A DNA stretch of 64,000 bases, from the NCBI RefSeq assembly GCF_009735645.1, contig NZ_CP032550.1, positions 806,001-870,000 on the forward strand, written 5' to 3'. Within the stretch, counting starts at the first letter, position 1, and each line of letters begins with the position of its first letter. The translations under genes and the position numbers were made by a program. The notes beneath the pieces are model-generated. The model did not search any database. It was not told the DNA's origin and worked only from the letters and a program-made list of their open reading frames with translations. This document shows, one piece after another, positions 14,455 through 23,400 of this stretch. The stretch is from Microbacterium oryzae (GTDB lineage Bacteria; Actinomycetota; Actinomycetes; Actinomycetales; Microbacteriaceae).

Positions 14455-15659
14455 GCGTCGGCTCCCTCGTCGTAGAGCCCGAACCACCGGGCGGCGGTGT
14501 CCATGTCCTTGTCGCCGCGGCCGGAGAGGCAGACGGCCAGGATGGCGTCGGGACCCATCTCGCGCCCGATGCGCAGGGCGCCGGCGAGGGCGTGCGCGGA
14601 CTCGATGGCGGGGATGATGCCCTCGGTGCGACTCAGCAGGCGCAGCGCGTCCATGGCCTCGCCATCGGTCGCGGGGATGTACTCCGCGCGCCCGATCGAC
14701 GCGAGCCACGAGTGCTCGGGGCCGACGCCGGGGTAGTCGAGGCCGGCGGAGATGGAGTGCGACTCCACGGTCTGCCCGTCGTCGTCCTGCAGCACGTACG
14801 TGCGCGCTCCGTGGAGCACGCCCGGTCGGCCGCGCTCGATGGAGGCGGCGTGGCGCGGCGTGTCGACGCCGTCGCCCGCGGCCTCCACGCCGAAGAGGCG
14901 CACCTCGGGGTCGTCGATGAACGCGTCGAACATGCCGATGGCGTTCGAGCCGCCGCCGACGCACGCGAGCACGGCGTCGGGCAGGCGCCCGGCGCGCTCG
15001 AGGAGCTGCGCGCGCGCCTCCTCGGAGATGATCTTCTGGAAGTCGCGCACCATGGCCGGGAACGGGTGGGGCCCTGCGGCGGTGCCGAAGATGTAGTTGG
15101 TCGTCTCGACGCTCGCGACCCACTCGCGGTACGCCTCGTTGATGGCGTCCTTGAGCGTGCGCGAGCCGGTGGTGACCGGCACGACCTCGGCGCCCAGCAG
15201 CCGCATGCGCGCGACGTTGAGGGCCTGGCGCTCGGTGTCGACCTCGCCCATGTAGATGCGGCACTCGAGGCCGAACAGCGCCGCGGCGGTGGCGGTGGCC
15301 ACGCCGTGCTGGCCGGCGCCGGTCTCCGCGATCACGCGCGTCTTGCCCAGGCGCTTGGTCAGCAGCGCCTGTCCGAGCACGTTGTTGATCTTGTGACTGC
15401 CGGTGTGGTTGAGGTCCTCGCGCTTGAGGAAGATGCGCGCTCCGCCGGCGTGCTCGGCGAAGCGAGGCACCTCGGTGAGCGACGAGGGCCGCCCCGCGTA
15501 GTCGACGAGCAGCGCGTTCAGCTCGGCGTGGAAGGCGGGGTCGGCCATCGCCTGCTCGTGCGCGACGGCGAGCTCGTCGATCGCCGCGATCAGCGACTCG
15601 GGCATGTAGCGACCGCCGAACTCACCGAAGAACGGTCCGGGCTGGGTGCGCAGGCTCAT
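14451..15659 (-). CDS. trpB: tryptophan synthase beta chain
   Basis: PLP enzyme that condenses indole with serine. The 402 residues include [10 protein letters not shown] with the Schiff-base Lys90, the GAGQHG loop, the phosphate-binding [10 protein letters not shown], and [16 protein letters not shown]. Its ATG overlaps the trpC stop by 4 nt (ATGA), and its own stop overlaps trpA in the same way. Confidence 0.97.
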   Translation of the reverse strand: MSLRTQPGPFFGEFGGRYMPESLIAAIDELAVAHEQAMADPAFHAELNALLVDYAGRPSSLTEVPRFAEHAGGARIFLKREDLNHTGSHKINNVLGQALLTKRLGKTRVIAETGAGQHGVATATAAALFGLECRIYMGEVDTERQALNVARMRLLGAEVVPVTTGSRTLKDAINEAYREWVASVETTNYIFGTAAGPHPFPAMVRDFQKIISEEARAQLLERAGRLPDAVLACVGGGSNAIGMFDAFIDDPEVRLFGVEAAGDGVDTPRHAASIERGRPGVLHGARTYVLQDDDGQTVESHSISAGLDYPGVGPEHSWLASIGRAEYIPATDGEAMDALRLLSRTEGIIPAIESAHALAGALRIGREMGPDAILAVCLSGRGDKDMDTAARWFGLYDEGADA

Positions 15660-16462
15660 GAGATCTCCTCCCCCGCAGGGAAATCGCCGGCCGCGAGGAA
15701 CGCGCCGAGCGTGGCGACGGGGTCGCCCGTGACGAGCGCCTCCCCGATGAGGACGGCATCGGCCCCGGCGCGCCGGTAGTGCGCGACGTCGACGGGCTGA
15801 AGCACGGCCGACTCCGCGATGCGCACGGCGCCGGCGGGGATGGCCTCGGCCAGTCGGCCGAAGAGGTCGCGATCCAGCTCGAAGGTCGACAGATCGCGAG
15901 CGTTCACGCCGATGAGGTGCGCGCCGAGATCCGCGGCGCGGGCGACCTCGTCGGCCGAGTGCGCCTCGACGAGCGGCGTCATCCCGAGCTGGACCGTGAG
16001 GGCGAAGAGCTCCTCGAGCACGGGCTGATCGAGCGCGGCGACGATGAGGAGCACGATGTCGGCTCCCGCCGCGCGGGCCTCCAGCACCTGGTACGGCGTC
16101 GCGATGAAGTCCTTGCGCAGCACCGGCACCGACACCCGCGCGCGCACGGCGGCGAGGTCGTCGAGGCTGCCCTTAAAGCGGCGCTGCTCGGTCAGCACGG
16201 AGATCGCCGAGGCCCCGCCCTCCTGGTAGCGCCCCGCCTGCAGGGCGGGGTCGGGGATCGACGCGAGGTCGCCGCGCGAGGGGCTCGCGCGCTTCACCTC
16301 GGCGATGATCCGCACGCGGGCGTCCGGACGCAGGGCCTCAGATACGTCGAGCGCAGGCGCCTGGGCGGCGGCTGCGCTCTCGACGTCGGCGTACGGGCGG
16401 ATGGCCCGCCTCGCTTCCGCGTCCTCGACGGCCCCGGCCGTGAGATCGGCCAGGAGCGACAT
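15656..16462 (-). CDS. trpC: indole-3-glycerol phosphate synthase
   Basis: Closes the indole ring from CdRP. The 268-residue barrel has the catalytic segments [60 protein letters not shown] and AESAV. The ATG at 16462 overlaps the stop of the HGxxPAAW gene by one base (TGATG). The open frame upstream to 16702 is the HGxxPAAW gene in another frame. Confidence 0.97.
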   Translation of the reverse strand: MSLLADLTAGAVEDAEARRAIRPYADVESAAAAQAPALDVSEALRPDARVRIIAEVKRASPSRGDLASIPDPALQAGRYQEGGASAISVLTEQRRFKGSLDDLAAVRARVSVPVLRKDFIATPYQVLEARAAGADIVLLIVAALDQPVLEELFALTVQLGMTPLVEAHSADEVARAADLGAHLIGVNARDLSTFELDRDLFGRLAEAIPAGAVRIAESAVLQPVDVAHYRRAGADAVLIGEALVTGDPVATLGAFLAAGDFPAGEEIS

Positions 16463-16692
16463 CAGTGGGCCTTGGGCCGCGACTTGTCTCCGTGCGAGCC
16501 GTAGCCCGCCTTGGAGAGGATGAAGCCGGCGATCGGGCCGATCACGAACAGCACCGCGCACGCGATGAGCAGCCACGGCACCCAGAGGAACAGCGCGACC
16601 GCGCCGATCGCGAGCGCGACCAGCATGATGAGGACCGTGGTCCAGGCGGCGGGCGAGTGTCCGTGACCGGGGTCGTCGATCGAGTGGCTCAT
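16462..16692 (-). CDS. HGxxPAAW-motif small membrane protein
   Basis: A 76-residue protein with His10-Gly11-His12-Ser13-Pro14-Ala15-Ala16-Trp17, the defining HGxxPAAW motif, followed by two membrane segments (about 20-38 and 41-60) and a charged Lys/His-rich tail. The family is found next to trpC in many actinobacteria and has no established function. Its stop overlaps the trpC start by one base. Conserved placement suggests a trp-linked membrane role, but that is inference only. Confidence 0.9.
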   Translation of the reverse strand: MSHSIDDPGHGHSPAAWTTVLIMLVALAIGAVALFLWVPWLLIACAVLFVIGPIAGFILSKAGYGSHGDKSRPKAH

Positions 16693-16778
16693 GTCGTGTC
16701 ATCCTCCGTGCTGCTGGGAACGTCGTTCAGTCTATCGGGGCCGCGCGCCGCGCTCGGTCGCCCGGGCATCCGGCGCGG

Positions 16779-17387
16779 TCAGCGCGTCGGGTCGTCGCCG
16801 CGGGACAGGTCGTCCCACGAGTCAATCGCGTCGAGGGGCGCCGCCTCGTCGCGGCCCGCCCGCGAGCCGCCCTTCTCGTACTTGCGCCCCGATCGCTTCC
16901 ACCGGTGGGCGGTCGCGAACGTCCAGACGCCCGCCGCGACCACGACCATCCCGGCCGCCGCCGTCGTCGCGGGCCACGGGGTCAACGCGATGCCCTGCAC
17001 GAGGTCGGCGATCGCGGCATCTCCCGCGATGCCGGTGTGCTCGGTCACCACCGAAGAGGCGGCGGAGGCCGAGGGCGCGAGGGCCACGTTCAGCGACAGC
17101 CACGAGATCGCGCCGCCGACGGCGATCGCGACGGCCGCGAGCACGTAGCGCAGGGCCAGCCCGACGATGGCGAGCACGAGCGAGAGCGCGAGCGCCGCGA
17201 GGGCGAGTGGGCGCAGCACCGACACGGCCTCCGCGCCCGAGACGGGAAGCACCGCCTCGGCGACGGACGCCGTGAGCCAGGTCTGCGTGGAGCCGATGAG
17301 CGCCAGCGCGCCGCCGACGAGCGCCGCGAGGACCGCGATCGACCGGCCCCGGGCGCTCGTGGCGGTCGTCCGGCCGGGCGCGGTCAT
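16779..17387 (-). CDS. Trp biosynthesis-associated membrane protein
   Basis: A 202-residue protein with about four membrane segments (roughly residues 16-35, 54-76, 78-100 and 131-150). A conserved STQTWLT follows the first, and there is a basic then acidic cytoplasmic tail. It matches the actinobacterial family of Trp-operon membrane proteins, normally sandwiched between trpE and trpC. The ATG at 17387 overlaps the hisI stop by 4 nt. In relatives trpE lies at that junction, but here the hisI gene abuts directly. The 86-nt gap to the HGxxPAAW gene holds no clear site. Confidence 0.88.
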   Translation of the reverse strand: MTAPGRTTATSARGRSIAVLAALVGGALALIGSTQTWLTASVAEAVLPVSGAEAVSVLRPLALAALALSLVLAIVGLALRYVLAAVAIAVGGAISWLSLNVALAPSASAASSVVTEHTGIAGDAAIADLVQGIALTPWPATTAAAGMVVVAAGVWTFATAHRWKRSGRKYEKGGSRAGRDEAAPLDAIDSWDDLSRGDDPTR

Positions 17388-17761
17388 CCGATCACCGGGT
17401 GCAGGTCGCGGTCGCCGACCTCGTCGCGGCCGAGGTCGCTGTCGAAGCACGTGCGCGTGTTCGTGTGGCACGCGGGGCCGATCTGGTCGATCTCGAGCAG
17501 CACGGCGTCGCCGTCGCAGTCGAGCCGGGCACCCTGGACGATCTGAATGTGCCCCGACGTGTCGCCCTTGCGCCAGTACTCCCCGCGAGAGCGCGACCAG
17601 TACGTGACGCGGCCCGAGGTGAGCGTGCGTCGGAGAGCCTCCGCGTCCATCCAGGCCAGCATGAGCACCTCGCGGGTGTCCCACTGCTGCACGATCGCCG
17701 GCACGAGGCCATCCGCATTGAAGGCGACGCGGCCGATGCGCGCCTCGAGGTCGTCGCTCAT
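17384..17761 (-). CDS. hisI: phosphoribosyl-AMP cyclohydrolase
   Basis: Opens the purine ring of phosphoribosyl-AMP in histidine synthesis. The 125 residues match the monofunctional enzyme, with HisE encoded separately. The zinc ligands are Cys82 (DCDGD), Cys98 and Cys105 ([10 protein letters not shown]). The core [16 protein letters not shown] is intact. The ATG overlaps the hisF stop, and its own stop overlaps the start of the Trp membrane protein. Confidence 0.96.
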   Translation of the reverse strand: MSDDLEARIGRVAFNADGLVPAIVQQWDTREVLMLAWMDAEALRRTLTSGRVTYWSRSRGEYWRKGDTSGHIQIVQGARLDCDGDAVLLEIDQIGPACHTNTRTCFDSDLGRDEVGDRDLHPVIG

Positions 17762-18519
17762 CGCGTCTCGATCCCGTCCGCGCGGAGCGCCTGCTTGACG
17801 TCGCCGATCGTCATCTGGCCGGAGTGGAAGACGCTCGCGGCGAGCACGGCGTCTGCGCCCGCGCGGACCGCGGGGGCGAAGTGCGCGACGTCGCCCGCGC
17901 CGCCCGAGGCGATCACGGGCACGGTCGACAGCTCGCGCATGAGGCCGACGAGCTCCAGATCGAAGCCGGCCTTCGTGCCGTCGGCGTCGATCGAGTTGAC
18001 GAGGAGCTCCCCGGCGCCGCGCTCGATCGCCTCGCGCGCCCATGCCAGCGCGTCGAGGTCGGTCTCCTTCTTGCCGCCGTGCGTGGTGACGACGAAGCCC
18101 GACGGCGTGCGCGGCGACCGCTTCACGTCGAGTGAGAGGACGAGCGCCTGCGCGCCGAAGCGGTCGGCGATCTCGTCGAGGAGCGCGGGGCGCGCGATGG
18201 CGGCCGAGTTCACGCCGACCTTGTCGGCGCCGACGCTCTGGAGGCGCCCCACATCGTCGACCGAGCGGACGCCGCCGCCGACTGTGAGGGGGATGAAGAC
18301 CTCCTCGGCCGTGCGCCGGACCACGTCGTACGTCGTCGCGCGCTCGTCGACCGTGGCCGTGACGTCGAGGAAGGTCAGCTCGTCGGCGCCCTGCTCGAAG
18401 TACCGGCGCGCGAGCTCGACGGGGTCGCCCATCTCGCGGAGGTTCTCGAAGTTGACGCCCTTCACGACGCGGCCGGCGGCCACGTCGAGGCACGGGATGA
18501 CCCGGGTGACGACGCCCAT
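17758..18519 (-). CDS. hisF: imidazole glycerol phosphate synthase, cyclase subunit
   Basis: The barrel subunit that joins PRFAR with ammonia from HisH. The 253 residues begin [15 protein letters not shown] with catalytic Asp12. The second catalytic Asp lies in [10 protein letters not shown], and the phosphate loops are LTVGGGVRS and VIASGGAGD. HisH and hisA are not in this window. The ATG at 18519 overlaps the hisG stop by one base. The longer open frame runs into hisG out of frame. Confidence 0.97.
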   Translation of the reverse strand: MGVVTRVIPCLDVAAGRVVKGVNFENLREMGDPVELARRYFEQGADELTFLDVTATVDERATTYDVVRRTAEEVFIPLTVGGGVRSVDDVGRLQSVGADKVGVNSAAIARPALLDEIADRFGAQALVLSLDVKRSPRTPSGFVVTTHGGKKETDLDALAWAREAIERGAGELLVNSIDADGTKAGFDLELVGLMRELSTVPVIASGGAGDVAHFAPAVRAGADAVLAASVFHSGQMTIGDVKQALRADGIETR

Positions 18520-19358
18520 CAGAGGCGCGCGTTGTGGATGGCCGTGACGAGGATGGCGCGCGCGCCGATCGCGTAGAGCTCGTCCATCACGAGGTTGACG
18601 CCGCGGCGCGGCACCATGACGCGCACGGCGACCCACTCGGGGTCGCGCAGCGGAGACACGGTGGGCGATTCGATGCCGGTGGCGATCTCGACGGCGCGGT
18701 CGACGAGCGCGGCAGGCAGGTCGTAGTCGAGCATGACGTACTGGCGCGCGACCATCACGCCGCGGACGCGCCGGAGCAGCGTCTCGATGCCCGGGTGCTC
18801 GTTCGGTCCCTGGATGAGGACCGCCTCGGATTCGAGGATCACCGGGCCGAAGATGTCGAGGCCCGCCTGGCGGAGGGTGGTGCCCGTCTCGACGACATCG
18901 GCGATGGCGTCGGCGACGCCGAGCTCCACGGCCGACTCCACGGCGCCGTCGAGCGGCACGAGATCGGCCGCGACACCGTGACGGTCGAGGAAGGAGTCCA
19001 CGAGGCCCGGGTACGAGGTCGCGATGCGCGCGCCCTCGAGGTCGGCGACGCCCGTGAAGCGCCCGGGAGGGGCGGCGAAGCGGAACGTCGAGGTGGCGAA
19101 GCCCAGCGTCTCGATCTCGCGCGCGGACATCCGCACATCGAGGAGGAGGTCGCGGCCGGTGATGCCGACGTCGAGCGCGCCGGCGGAGACGTAGGTCGCG
19201 ATGTCGCGCGGGCGGAGGTAGAAGAACTCGACGTCGTTGGCGGCGTCGATGAGGTGCAGCGACTTCGTGTCGCGGCGCCCGGCGTAGCCGGCCTCGGCGA
19301 GCATCTCGGCGGCGGTCTCGGACAGCGAACCCTTGTTGGGAACGGCGATGCGGAGCAT
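18519..19358 (-). CDS. hisG: ATP phosphoribosyltransferase (long form)
   Basis: First and feedback-controlled step of histidine synthesis. The 279 residues are the long form: a catalytic part starting [13 protein letters not shown], a PRPP loop near [10 protein letters not shown], and a C-terminal regulatory ACT-like domain (about 200-279). The ATG at 19358 was chosen because the family begins there. A GTG at 19406 overlapping the hisE stop (GTGA) would add 16 residues and matches the coupling style of this operon, so it remains possible. Confidence 0.94.
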   Translation of the reverse strand: MLRIAVPNKGSLSETAAEMLAEAGYAGRRDTKSLHLIDAANDVEFFYLRPRDIATYVSAGALDVGITGRDLLLDVRMSAREIETLGFATSTFRFAAPPGRFTGVADLEGARIATSYPGLVDSFLDRHGVAADLVPLDGAVESAVELGVADAIADVVETGTTLRQAGLDIFGPVILESEAVLIQGPNEHPGIETLLRRVRGVMVARQYVMLDYDLPAALVDRAVEIATGIESPTVSPLRDPEWVAVRVMVPRRGVNLVMDELYAIGARAILVTAIHNARL

Positions 19359-19402
19359 TCCAGGTCTTTCGATCGAGGGGTCAGACAGTGCGGCGGCGAG
19401 GC

Positions 19403-19666
19403 TCACAGATGTCGGTACACGTCCTCGAGGCTGAGTCCCTTCGCCAGCATGAGCACCTGGAGGTGGTACAGGAGCTGGGAGATCTCCTCGGCGGCCTCCG
19501 CGTCGGATTCGTACTCCGCGGCCATCCAGACCTCGGCCGCCTCCTCGACGATCTTCTTGCCGATGAAGTGGATGCCGGCATCGAGCTCCTTGACCGTCCC
19601 GGAACCCTCCGGACGCGTCTGGGCCTTCTCAGCCAGCTCGGCGAACAGGTCGTCGAAGTTCTTCAC
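19403..19666 (-). CDS. hisE: phosphoribosyl-ATP pyrophosphatase
   Basis: An 87-residue all-helical MazG-like enzyme that acts between HisG and HisI. It has the family residues [14 protein letters not shown] and [13 protein letters not shown]. The start is a GTG nine nt after the rpe stop, so rpe and hisE are probably co-transcribed. Confidence 0.95.
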   Translation of the reverse strand: MKNFDDLFAELAEKAQTRPEGSGTVKELDAGIHFIGKKIVEEAAEVWMAAEYESDAEAAEEISQLLYHLQVLMLAKGLSLEDVYRHL

Positions 19667-19675
19667 CCGTCAAGG

Positions 19676-20359
19676 CTACCGGTTCGCGTGCCGGTGCTTC
19701 GCGGCGAGGGCGCGCAGCTGCTCGATGGCGTCGCCGGCGGCGGGTGCGCCGAACACCGCGGAGCCGGCCACGAAGGTGTCGGCCCCCGCCTCGGCGGCCT
19801 GCGCGATCGTCGACGACGAGATGCCGCCATCCACCTGGAACCAGACGTCCGCGTCGCGCCGACGCGCCTCGTCGGCGAGGGCGCGCAGCTTCGGCATCGT
19901 CTCCGGCATGAACGACTGCCCGCCGAAGCCGGGCTCGACGGTCATCACGAGGATCTGGTCGAACTCGTGCAGGTGCTCGTAGAGGCTCTCGGCCGCGGTG
20001 CCCGGCTTCAGCGCGACACCCGCGCGCGCGCCGATGTCGCGCAGCCGACGTGCGAGGGTGATCGGCTCCGCCGCCGCCTCCAGGTGGAACGTGACGGACG
20101 CTGCGCCGATCTCCGCGTACCCGGGCGCCCAGCGATCGGGGTCCTCGATCATGAGGTGCACGTCCAGCGGCACGGGGCTCGTCTGCTGCACGCGCTCGAC
20201 CATCTGCGGCCCGAACGTGAGGTTCGGCACGAAGTGGTTGTCCATCACGTCGACGTGCACGAAGTCGGCCGCGGCGATGCGCTCGAGGTCCGCCTGCATG
20301 TTGACGAAGTCGGCGGACAGGATGCTCGGGTTGACGCGCGGCGCAGCGGGAAGGCTCAT
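19676..20359 (-). CDS. rpe: ribulose-phosphate 3-epimerase
   Basis: Interconverts ribulose 5-phosphate and xylulose 5-phosphate. The 227-residue barrel shows NPSILSADF, the metal-binding HVDVMDNHFVPN, DVHLMI, MTVEPGFGGQ and VDGGI. The ATG at 20359 has GGACG ten bases upstream. A second ATG at 20368 would add three residues, and a GTG at 20443 would run into the repeat island and was rejected. The upstream neighbour is the palindromic island, so the promoter or leader may lie inside it. Confidence 0.95.
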   Translation of the reverse strand: MSLPAAPRVNPSILSADFVNMQADLERIAAADFVHVDVMDNHFVPNLTFGPQMVERVQQTSPVPLDVHLMIEDPDRWAPGYAEIGAASVTFHLEAAAEPITLARRLRDIGARAGVALKPGTAAESLYEHLHEFDQILVMTVEPGFGGQSFMPETMPKLRALADEARRRDADVWFQVDGGISSSTIAQAAEAGADTFVAGSAVFGAPAAGDAIEQLRALAAKHRHANR

Positions 20360-20381
20360 CGCGTCCATTATGGCCGAGCGC

Positions 20382-21041
20382 GCTCGCGCACCGCGCCTGC
20401 GCTCGCGGTGCGCGCCGTCGCTCCGGGACCGCTCGCGCTGCACGCGGGGCGGGAACGAGCGTGCGGGGTCGGAGCGGGTGCGGTGTGCGGGATGGCCGAG
20501 CCGGCGCTGCCGCTCGCGAGCTGCGCCCTCGCCCGCGGACTGCCCCGCCGCTCGGCACCTGCGCCATTGCTCCGAGACCTCACGCGCCGCCCGCGGTGTC
20601 GGAGCGAACGTGCAGTCTCGGAGCGGACCTCGGATGGCCGAGCCCGAGACCGCCTCGTCGCTCGCGGGCTGCGCCGCCGCTCCCAGACCTCGCCGTCACT
20701 CACTGCCGCTTGCGCCGTGGCTCCGACACAGCACGCGCCGCATGCGGTGTCGGAGCGAGCGCGCGGTCTCGGAGTGGACGTGCAGTGTCGGAGCGAGTAC
20801 GGGGCGCGGGAGCGCCGCGGGCGCCGCAACCCTGCAGTCTCGGACCTCGGACCTCGGACCTCGGAGCTCGGTCCTCGCACCGCGAGCGAGGCCGAGGCCG
20901 CGGCCGCGCTCGCGCACTGCGCCGCCGCTCCCAGACCTCACCATCGCTCAGCGCCACCCGCGCCGGCGCTCCGAGACCGCACGCGCCGAACGCCGTGCCG
21001 GAGCGAGCGGGCAGTGCGGGAGCGTACGCGCGGTCTCGGAG
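20382..21041. repeat. non-coding island of four diverged ~150-nt palindromic modules
   Basis: Between rsmB and rpe lies a 693-nt stretch without a credible gene. A 67-nt unit recurs at 20412-20478, 20561-20627, 20712-20778 and 20960-21026. Each is preceded by a block beginning GCTCGCG and containing GCGCC (at 20382, 20512, 20660 and 20908). The last two blocks share TGCGCCGCCGCTCCCAGACC. GGCCGAG recurs near the head of the first three modules. Within units the left arm GCTCCGAGAC finds a perfect partner: GTCTCGGAGC in unit 2, GTGTCGGAGC for the variant GCTCCGACAC in unit 3, and GGTCTCGGAGC at 21031-21041 for unit 4. Start-to-start distances of 149, 151 and 248 are not multiples of three, so the repeats are not coding. 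The third interval is stretched by about 98 nt containing a TCGGACC microsatellite (about 20839-20862). Confidence 0.85.
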
Positions 21042-21052
21042 CGCTGCGCGCG

Positions 21053-22441
21053 TCAGACGCGCTTGCGGAGCAGCGCGAGGAACATCGCGTCGGTGCCGTG
21101 GCGGTGAGGCCACAGCTGCGCGTGGCCGGATCCGTCCGCGGGAGCGGGCAGGTCGAGCGGCGTGAGCGCCACGGCCTGCAAGGCGGCGCGCGCGTCGAGC
21201 TCCTCGACCTCGTCGCCGCGGCGCTCGACGACCTCGCGCACGATGGCCGCGGTCTCCGCCAGGTGCGGCGAGCAGGTGACATAAGCCACCACGCCGCCGG
21301 GCTTCAGCGCGGTGAGGGCGGCATCCAGCAGCTGCGCCTGGATGGTCGCGAGCTCGGCGACGTCGGACGGCTGCTTCCGCCACCGCGCCTCGGGGCGACG
21401 ACGCAGCGCACCGAGGCCGGTGCAGGGTGCGTCGACGAGGATCCGGTCGTACGCGCCGGCGCGCTCGGACGCGAGCTCGCGGCCATCCCGCTCGTGCACC
21501 TCGACCTCGAGCGGCACGGGTGCGATCGCGCGTCGCACGAGCCCCGCGCGGGCATGCGCGATCTCGTTCGCGTCGAGCGCCGCGCCGCCGGCGAGCGCCT
21601 CGGCCGCGAGGAGCGCGGTCTTGCCGCCCGGCCCCGCGCAGAGATCAAGCCACCGCTCCCCCGGTGCCACCGGCGTGAGGCGCGTGAGCGCGAGGGCGAC
21701 GAGCTGCGAGCCCTCGTCCTGCACGCGCACCCGGCCGCCGGACCGGCGGACGGCCGGCTCGGGGTCGCCGCCGCCGAGGCGGAACCCGGTCGGCGAGTAG
21801 GGCGTGCGCTCGCCGTCGGGCTCGGCGAGGCCCGGGAGGGCCGCCATCGTCACCGTGGGCGCCGCGTTGTCGGCGGCGAGGAGGTCGGTGAGCTCGCCGT
21901 CGCGTCCCTCGGCGGCGAGGGCGCGACGGAGAGCGCGGATGATCCACACCGGGTGCGCGGTCTCGATCGAAAGCCGCTCGTCGTCCGAGCGCGCGGCCTC
22001 GGTGACCCGCGCGATCCAGGTCGTGACGTCGTCCTGTCCGATGCGACGCAGCACGGCGTTGGCGAACCCGCCGGCACGCGGTCCGGACTCCTCGCGCGCG
22101 AGCTGCACCGACTCGTTCACCGCGGCGTGCGGCGCGACGCGCGTGGCGAGGAGCTGATGCGCGCCCAGGCGCAGCGCGTCGAGCACGGGCGGATCGATGG
22201 TGTCGAGCTCGCGCCCGGCCGCCGCCCGGATGATCGCGTCGTACGTGCCCAGCCGGCGGAGCGTGCCGTAGGCGAGCTCAGTCGCCAGCGCGGCGTCGGG
22301 ACCGGCGATCCCCGCGCGCTCGATCTCGCGGGGCAGCAGCAGGTTGGCGTACGCGTCGGAGGTCGTCACCGCGCGCAGCACGACGAAGGCGACCTGGCGG
22401 GCGAGCTGCACGCGCACGGGCGCGCGTCCGTCGCGGTTCAC
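21053..22441 (-). CDS. rsmB: 16S rRNA m5C967 methyltransferase (RsmB/Fmu)
   Basis: The 462 residues have an N-terminal NusB-like RNA-binding domain (about 10-150) and a C-terminal SAM-dependent methyltransferase. Motifs are LDLCAGPGGKT for SAM, DAPCTGLG with the motif-IV cysteine, and YVTCSPH with the catalytic cysteine. Pairing with fmt is the usual bacterial arrangement. The GTG start overlaps the fmt stop by 4 nt. The product would methylate 16S rRNA during 30S assembly. Confidence 0.95.
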   Translation of the reverse strand: MNRDGRAPVRVQLARQVAFVVLRAVTTSDAYANLLLPREIERAGIAGPDAALATELAYGTLRRLGTYDAIIRAAAGRELDTIDPPVLDALRLGAHQLLATRVAPHAAVNESVQLAREESGPRAGGFANAVLRRIGQDDVTTWIARVTEAARSDDERLSIETAHPVWIIRALRRALAAEGRDGELTDLLAADNAAPTVTMAALPGLAEPDGERTPYSPTGFRLGGGDPEPAVRRSGGRVRVQDEGSQLVALALTRLTPVAPGERWLDLCAGPGGKTALLAAEALAGGAALDANEIAHARAGLVRRAIAPVPLEVEVHERDGRELASERAGAYDRILVDAPCTGLGALRRRPEARWRKQPSDVAELATIQAQLLDAALTALKPGGVVAYVTCSPHLAETAAIVREVVERRGDEVEELDARAALQAVALTPLDLPAPADGSGHAQLWPHRHGTDAMFLALLRKRV

Positions 22442-23388
22442 GCGCCGAACCGTACGTCGTCGCGGAGGCCGCGGAACCAGTCGGCCGCAGCCATTGCTCC
22501 CTTGCCGGCCGGCTGCACGCGCGTCAGCAGCAGCGGCTCGGTTCCGGTGCCGATCAGCACGCCGCCGCGGATGGCCGCGGTCGCGCCGGGCGCGAGCGCC
22601 GCGTCCCCGGGCGCCTCGGCCTCACGAGCGGGGGCGAGCGCGAGCAGCTTCACGCGCGCGCCGTCGAGGGTCGTGTGGGCTCCCGGCTCGGGCGTCACAC
22701 CGCGATAGCGCGCGAAGACGCGCTCGGCCGGCTCGGTCCAGTCGATGAGGCCGTCGGCGAGGGCGAGCTTCGGGGCCGCCGTCGCCTCCCCCGTCTGCGG
22801 CTGCGCGACGGCGGTGCCGTCGGCGATCGCGGCGACGACCTCGACGAGCTGGCGCGCGCCGGTCTGCGCGAGGATCTCGAGTGCCTCGCCCGCCGTCGCC
22901 TCGGGCGGAAGGGCCACCGTCTCCTGCGCGTACACGTCGCCCGCGTCGAGCTCCTTCACGAGCTGGAACACGGCGGTGCCGATCTCGGCGTCGCCCGCGA
23001 TGAGCGCGTGCTGCACGGGCGCGGCGCCCCGCCAGCGCGGCAGCAGCGAGAAGTGCAGGTTGATCCACCCCTGCGCGGGCGCGGACAGCAGCGGCTCGCG
23101 GACGAGCCCCCCGTACGCGACCACGGCGGCGAGGTCCGCGCCGAGCGCGGCGAGCTCGGACGTCGCGTCGTCGTCGAGGCGCGCGGTCTTCAGCACGCGC
23201 AGGCCGAGCTCTTCGGCCGCCTGCGCGACGGGCGACGGCGTGAGCACGCGCTTCCGCCCGAGCGGGGCGTCGGGGCGCGTGACCACGGCGGCGATGTCGT
23301 GCCCCGCCTCGTGCAGGGCGCGGAGCGAGGGGACCGCGACGTCGGGGGTGCCGGCGAAGATGAGCCGGAGCGTGCGGGGGGAGGTCAT
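22438..23388 (-). CDS. fmt: methionyl-tRNA formyltransferase
   Basis: Formylates initiator Met-tRNA. The 316 residues begin LRLIFAGTPDVAVPSL. The catalytic Asn-His pair is in INLHFSLLPRWRGAAPVQ, with the Asp further on in the ELDAGD segment. A C-terminal tRNA-binding domain follows. The ATG lies 12 nt after the priA stop, and the stop overlaps rsmB. Confidence 0.96.
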   Translation of the reverse strand: MTSPRTLRLIFAGTPDVAVPSLRALHEAGHDIAAVVTRPDAPLGRKRVLTPSPVAQAAEELGLRVLKTARLDDDATSELAALGADLAAVVAYGGLVREPLLSAPAQGWINLHFSLLPRWRGAAPVQHALIAGDAEIGTAVFQLVKELDAGDVYAQETVALPPEATAGEALEILAQTGARQLVEVVAAIADGTAVAQPQTGEATAAPKLALADGLIDWTEPAERVFARYRGVTPEPGAHTTLDGARVKLLALAPAREAEAPGDAALAPGATAAIRGGVLIGTGTEPLLLTRVQPAGKGAMAAADWFRGLRDDVRFGA

Positions 23389-23400
23389 GACTGCTGTCCT

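Noticed and set aside
19388..22708. Plus-strand frames crossing the palindromic island, seeming to encode Arg/Ser/Ala-rich repeats
   Set aside because: Repeat spacings are not multiples of three, so modules fall in different frames. The same frames also run antisense through hisE, rpe and rsmB.
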